8,431 nucleotides of DNA from Bacteroidales bacterium. GTDB taxonomy: Bacteria; Bacteroidota; Bacteroidia; Bacteroidales; UBA7960. The notes under the pieces were generated by a model, which was not told where the DNA came from, did not search any database, and worked only from the letters and a program-made list of their open reading frames with translations. This document shows, piece by piece, positions 6,150 through 8,431 of this stretch. Where the stretch lies: positions 1 to 8,431 of the forward strand of contig SKTA01000016.1 in the NCBI GenBank assembly GCA_007122745.1, in the 5' to 3' direction. Positions within the stretch are counted from its first letter, which is position 1, and every line of letters begins with the position of its first letter. A program made the position numbers and the translations under genes.

Positions 6150-7559
6150 TTAGTTTCCCTTCTGCCTCATGTGTTCGTTAAGAAACCGGAATACATGTTC
6201 TGCGCCAATGTCTTTTGCCACGATTTTCTTGTCCCTGTCAAGTATGAAAATCTGTGGTATCGCAAAGATATTATATACATCCAGAAAGTCTGACCTTTTG
6301 TGTATGTCGTTTCCGTGGATCCAGTCCTGGTCATATGTGGCTATGTTGTTCAGCCACTTCTGCTTATCATTTTCAATGTTTACGGCAAAAATTTTTGCAC
6401 CCAATCCCGATAGCTGTTCATAAGACTGTTGCAGGGAGGCAGTGGCCTGCTTGCAGAAAGCACATTCTGCATCCCAGAAATACAGAACGAGGTAATCTGC
6501 TTCAATGCCATGCAGGCTGATGGGGTTTCCTTCTGGATCATTGATCTCAAAGTCCGGGGCTATGTTGCCTATCAGCAGGGGTGTCAAATCTTTTGCCCTG
6601 TTGATGATGCGGTTCCGCCTTTCCTCTTCGATCCAGTCCACCTCATCGGTCATGTAATAGTTTTCAACAAGATGCACAAAAACCTTATCCATTCCCATTG
6701 ATTGGGATGTTTCGGCATTGTTGGTGATAAACCAAAGCGTATATTTAAACATTTCCTTGTTTGCCCTTGCCTTGTCAAGCACGCGGTCAGCTTCCGCAAT
6801 AATGCTGTCGGGGTGCTGGATCAAAACATTGTTGAAATAGATCCTTAGCCGGCCATGGTATACGGGTGTTTGCAAAATCCTGTCATCAGAAAAATCAATA
6901 TTATCAAAAAAGTGTTTTTTATAGATCTGATACATGTATTCCCTGTCCATTGAGCCGTCAGCCAGCAAAGGGGTTTCAGGAAGCTCAGGATCGCGCTGAG
7001 CCAGAATGATGCGTGACAGCAGTGCATCCGGATCGGAATCAATGATCTCGTTTTGTTTATTTAATACCTCATCGTCCATTTCTGCGAGTTCCTGCCGGAT
7101 AGCAAGCTGCCGCGCTTCAGATGTGCCGGGATGATTAAACTCCTGCTCCAGGGCAGAACGTTGACGTCCCTTTTCTCCGAGGAAATGAATGTATTCGTAG
7201 AAAAGTACATTGTCAGGCGAATTTCTGAAATTAGCACTACCCACCAGATTATTCGCATCTACCTCAACCTCAAATACCTGATTTGAGTCTAAAATGATCT
7301 CAAAATTTCTGTCGTCATCAAGCACCACAAGGTACATTCCCGCTACCAGGGGCTCTTTGCCGGAGAAAACAAACCTGTTCTCTGTATTTACATAGGCTGT
7401 ATCCCTCAAATATTGCCTGTTGCCAAAATGATAGGCAAGATAGGTTTCTGTTCCATCATAATTATTGATCTGAATGCTTATCTGATGACCCTGTTCTGCA
7501 TGTGTCGCCATTGTCAGAACGACTAAAAAGAGGGATAATAAAAGGTATTGGCGTTTCAT
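6150..7559 (-). CDS. Exported thioredoxin-fold (TlpA-like) protein with DUF4369/DUF5106-like N-terminal part
   Basis: Predicted secreted protein of 469 residues. A signal peptide (KRQ, a run of L/F/V, then TMATHA) spans about 1-21 and lacks a lipobox cysteine, so it is probably periplasmic and soluble. A beta-rich DUF4369-like domain (about 25-115) is followed by a long charged helical part (about 115-330, DUF5106-like by its general look) and a C-terminal thioredoxin fold beginning near APDFEI. The redox motif is WDAECAFCK (C366, C369), with cis-proline context AIP (P435). A thiol-disulfide role is likely; the substrate is unknown. An ATG at 7580 would add seven residues before the signal peptide and is also possible. 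Upstream lie 158-179 bp of repeat-rich DNA with no clear promoter on this strand. Similar in plan to the lipoprotein at 603-1787, but longer and without a lipid anchor. Confidence 0.85.
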   Translation of the reverse strand: MKRQYLLLSLFLVVLTMATHAEQGHQISIQINNYDGTETYLAYHFGNRQYLRDTAYVNTENRFVFSGKEPLVAGMYLVVLDDDRNFEIILDSNQVFEVEVDANNLVGSANFRNSPDNVLFYEYIHFLGEKGRQRSALEQEFNHPGTSEARQLAIRQELAEMDDEVLNKQNEIIDSDPDALLSRIILAQRDPELPETPLLADGSMDREYMYQIYKKHFFDNIDFSDDRILQTPVYHGRLRIYFNNVLIQHPDSIIAEADRVLDKARANKEMFKYTLWFITNNAETSQSMGMDKVFVHLVENYYMTDEVDWIEEERRNRIINRAKDLTPLLIGNIAPDFEINDPEGNPISLHGIEADYLVLYFWDAECAFCKQATASLQQSYEQLSGLGAKIFAVNIENDKQKWLNNIATYDQDWIHGNDIHKRSDFLDVYNIFAIPQIFILDRDKKIVAKDIGAEHVFRFLNEHMRQKGN

Positions 7560-7606
7560 TTGTTTATGTTTTGCGTTCATTGTTTTTTGTTTAGTTGAAT
7601 CGTGTA

Positions 7607-7634
7607 TTAGCGTTTAGCGTTTAGCGTTAAGCGT
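7607..7634. repeat. Heptamer tandem array, TTAGCGT x4
   Basis: Three exact tandem copies of TTAGCGT followed by a fourth with one change (TAAGCGT), 28 bp in all, in the intergenic region upstream of the 6150-7559 gene. Three exact and one near copy in a row is beyond chance for this base composition. Confidence 0.85.
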
Positions 7635-7639
7635 TGTTT

Positions 7640-7660
7640 TTATCCACAAATTATCACAAA
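7640..7660. repeat. DnaA-box-like nonamer and near-tandem copy
   Basis: TTATCCACA at 7640-7648 equals the strict bacterial DnaA-box consensus. TTATCACAAA at 7651-7660 repeats the unit TTATCCACAAA with one base deleted. More distant variants end at 7670 (TTCACA) and 7700 (TCCACA). Whether DnaA binds here is unknown; one perfect box alone is weak evidence. Confidence 0.4.
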
Positions 7661-7727
7661 TTGCTTCACACCTGTTCCGCTCGTGCAGGAAATTTCCACA
7701 AAAAAGTTAAACCTGACCATCGGTTCT

Positions 7728-7755
7728 CAGCTCCCAGCTCACAGCTCCCAGCTCT
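7728..7755. repeat. Heptamer tandem array, CAGCTCN x4
   Basis: Four tandem units of CAGCTC plus one variable base (C, A, C, T), 28 bp in all. The two inner boundaries also make a 14-bp direct repeat. It overlaps the last codons and the stop codon of the minus-strand DUF5063 gene, so part of that protein's C-terminus (SWEL) is encoded by the repeat. Confidence 0.85.
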
Positions 7756-8287
7756 CATCCTTTAATATGTCCGGACTGATATCCTCTTGAAAAAGAATAT
7801 GATGCACTGCAGTTAGCGCTTGGCTCGCAATGGGTCCCCAGCGCCACCTGTATTGTGAAGCGAGGTTTGCTATGGCATTCTGACGTGCGATCTGCATATT
7901 TTTTTGATAAAGCATGATGAAATCCTTCATGTCCTGATAAATATCCGCCATATTATCTGAAAGGCTGGCTTCCACCGAATCAAAGTTATGGTCGTGAACA
8001 TAATAGGTGTCGATGTTGCCAAACTTTTCCTTTAGCTCCCTGAAAACCGTTTCCCAGTCTTCTTCGGTAACATAACGTTCGTTATGGGCTTCATTGTTCA
8101 ATGGCATATCGGGTAAAAGAGACCCTTTGAGATAAAGCAGCGGAGCCATTTTGTGGTAATAATCCAGAATTTCCGCAGTTTTATAGGATGCTGCTTTTTC
8201 AAAAAACAGGCAGTACTCATTGGCTACCGTTAGCATCTCAATCACAGGTTTTGTAACGGTTAGATCTTCATTTTGGTTTTTATCCAT
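7739..8287 (-). CDS. DUF5063 domain-containing protein
   Basis: Protein of 182 residues that I recognise as DUF5063, a Bacteroidota family without known function. Seen: no signal peptide or membrane segment; a mainly helical acidic protein; a conserved-looking N-terminal block VIEMLTVANEYC...ILDYYHKMAPLLYLKGSLLP (about 15-60); a middle part with DTYYVHDHNFD (about 93-103); a long helix ADIYQDMKDFIMLYQ (about 113-127); and a C-terminal block SQYRWRWGPIASQAL. The last residues, SWEL, and the TGA stop lie in a heptamer repeat array, so the C-terminus may differ from that of relatives. ATG start 88 bp from the divergent tRNA gene; a near-consensus promoter lies 28 bp upstream. The gene may be transcribed alone, since 158 bp of repeats separate it from the next gene on this strand. 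Confidence 0.75.
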   Translation of the reverse strand: MDKNQNEDLTVTKPVIEMLTVANEYCLFFEKAASYKTAEILDYYHKMAPLLYLKGSLLPDMPLNNEAHNERYVTEEDWETVFRELKEKFGNIDTYYVHDHNFDSVEASLSDNMADIYQDMKDFIMLYQKNMQIARQNAIANLASQYRWRWGPIASQALTAVHHILFQEDISPDILKDESWEL

Positions 8288-8315
8288 ATTATAATCCTTT
8301 GTTTTTTTGATTGGA

Positions 8316-8346
8316 CAAAGGTTGTTTTTTTTGTTGAATTGAAAAA
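8316..8346 (-). promoter_or_regulatory. Candidate promoter for the DUF5063 gene
   Basis: Read on the minus strand, AACCTTTG (8323-8316) fits TAnnTTTG except for its first base, and TTTT at 8346-8343 stands 19 bp upstream in place of TTTG. The leader would be about 20 nucleotides. It overlaps back to back with the tRNA promoter candidate. Confidence 0.3.
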
Positions 8347-8363
8347 GAATTTTTGTAGTTTTG
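8333..8363 (+). promoter_or_regulatory. Promoter for tRNA-Leu
   Basis: TAGTTTTG at 8356-8363 matches TAnnTTTG at all fixed positions, and GTTG at 8333-8336 lies exactly 19 bp upstream (TTTG also occurs at 8330-8333 with a 22-bp gap). Initiation near 8370 would fall just before the mature tRNA 5' end at 8376. Confidence 0.5.
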
Positions 8364-8375
8364 CACCGCTATTCT

Positions 8376-8431
8376 GCCCAGGTGGTGAAATTGGTAGACA
8401 CGCTACTTTGAGGGGGTAGTGGCCGCAAGGC
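8376..8431 (+). tRNA. tRNA-Leu, anticodon GAG (partial, cut by window end)
   Basis: The acceptor 5' strand GCCCAGG (8376-8382) is followed by a D-arm with stem GTG/CAC (8385-8387 with 8399-8401) and the loop AAATTGGTAGA. The anticodon arm pairs CTACT with GGTAG (8403-8407 with 8415-8419), with the 7-nt loop TTGAGGG placing the anticodon GAG at 8410-8412 (decodes CUC and, by wobble, CUU leucine codons). GGCCGCAAGGC after it begins the long variable arm of a class II tRNA, as expected for leucine. The T-arm and acceptor 3' strand lie outside the window. Confidence 0.93.

Noticed and set aside
6169..6701. Open frames of 80-90 codons on the strand opposite the second thioredoxin gene.
   Set aside because: They are antisense to a clearly real coding sequence and show no recognisable domain or sensible composition.
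7581..7738. This gap as the chromosomal replication origin.
   Set aside because: Only one perfect box, no clear unwinding element, and neither dnaA nor other origin-linked genes are in the window.

Overview
The window looks like ordinary chromosomal DNA of a member of the Bacteroidota, most likely Bacteroidales or a relative. I base this on family content (DUF4301 and DUF5063 proteins, DUF4369-type thioredoxin lipoprotein), on several matches to the Bacteroidota promoter pattern (TTTG at -33, TAnnTTTG at -7), on the absence of Shine-Dalgarno sequences, and on the moderate AT richness. The exact taxon cannot be read from the sequence. No insertion sequence, phage gene, CRISPR array or defence system is present.

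Layout, left to right: mreD (cell-shape membrane protein, N-terminus cut or frame-broken at the window edge) and a TlpA-like thioredoxin lipoprotein, both on +; a cysteine-dioxygenase-family cupin on -, tail to tail with the lipoprotein gene; a 230-bp divergent region with two inverted repeats and a good promoter; lpxH (lipid A precursor pyrophosphatase) on +; a soluble PAS histidine kinase with a cysteine cluster on -; a DUF4301 protein with UDP-sugar-pyrophosphorylase-like motifs on +; a second, larger thioredoxin-fold exported protein on -; a repeat-rich intergenic stretch with two heptamer arrays and one perfect DnaA-box-like nonamer; a DUF5063 protein on -; and the 5' part of tRNA-Leu(GAG) on + running off the end.

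Strand changes at almost every gene, so most genes are probably single transcription units. The three convergent pairs are separated by only 1, 26 and 21 bp without convincing terminators. There is no single pathway. Loose themes are envelope building (mreD, lpxH), envelope thiol redox (two thioredoxin-fold proteins), cytoplasmic thiol oxidation (cysteine dioxygenase) and a possible redox- or metal-responsive sensor kinase. I did not find a convincing new multi-gene system. The points best worth following are the Cys-rich PAS kinase, the nucleotidyltransferase-like signature in DUF4301, the paired heptamer arrays (one forming the end of a coding sequence), and the apparent frame break at the start of mreD.
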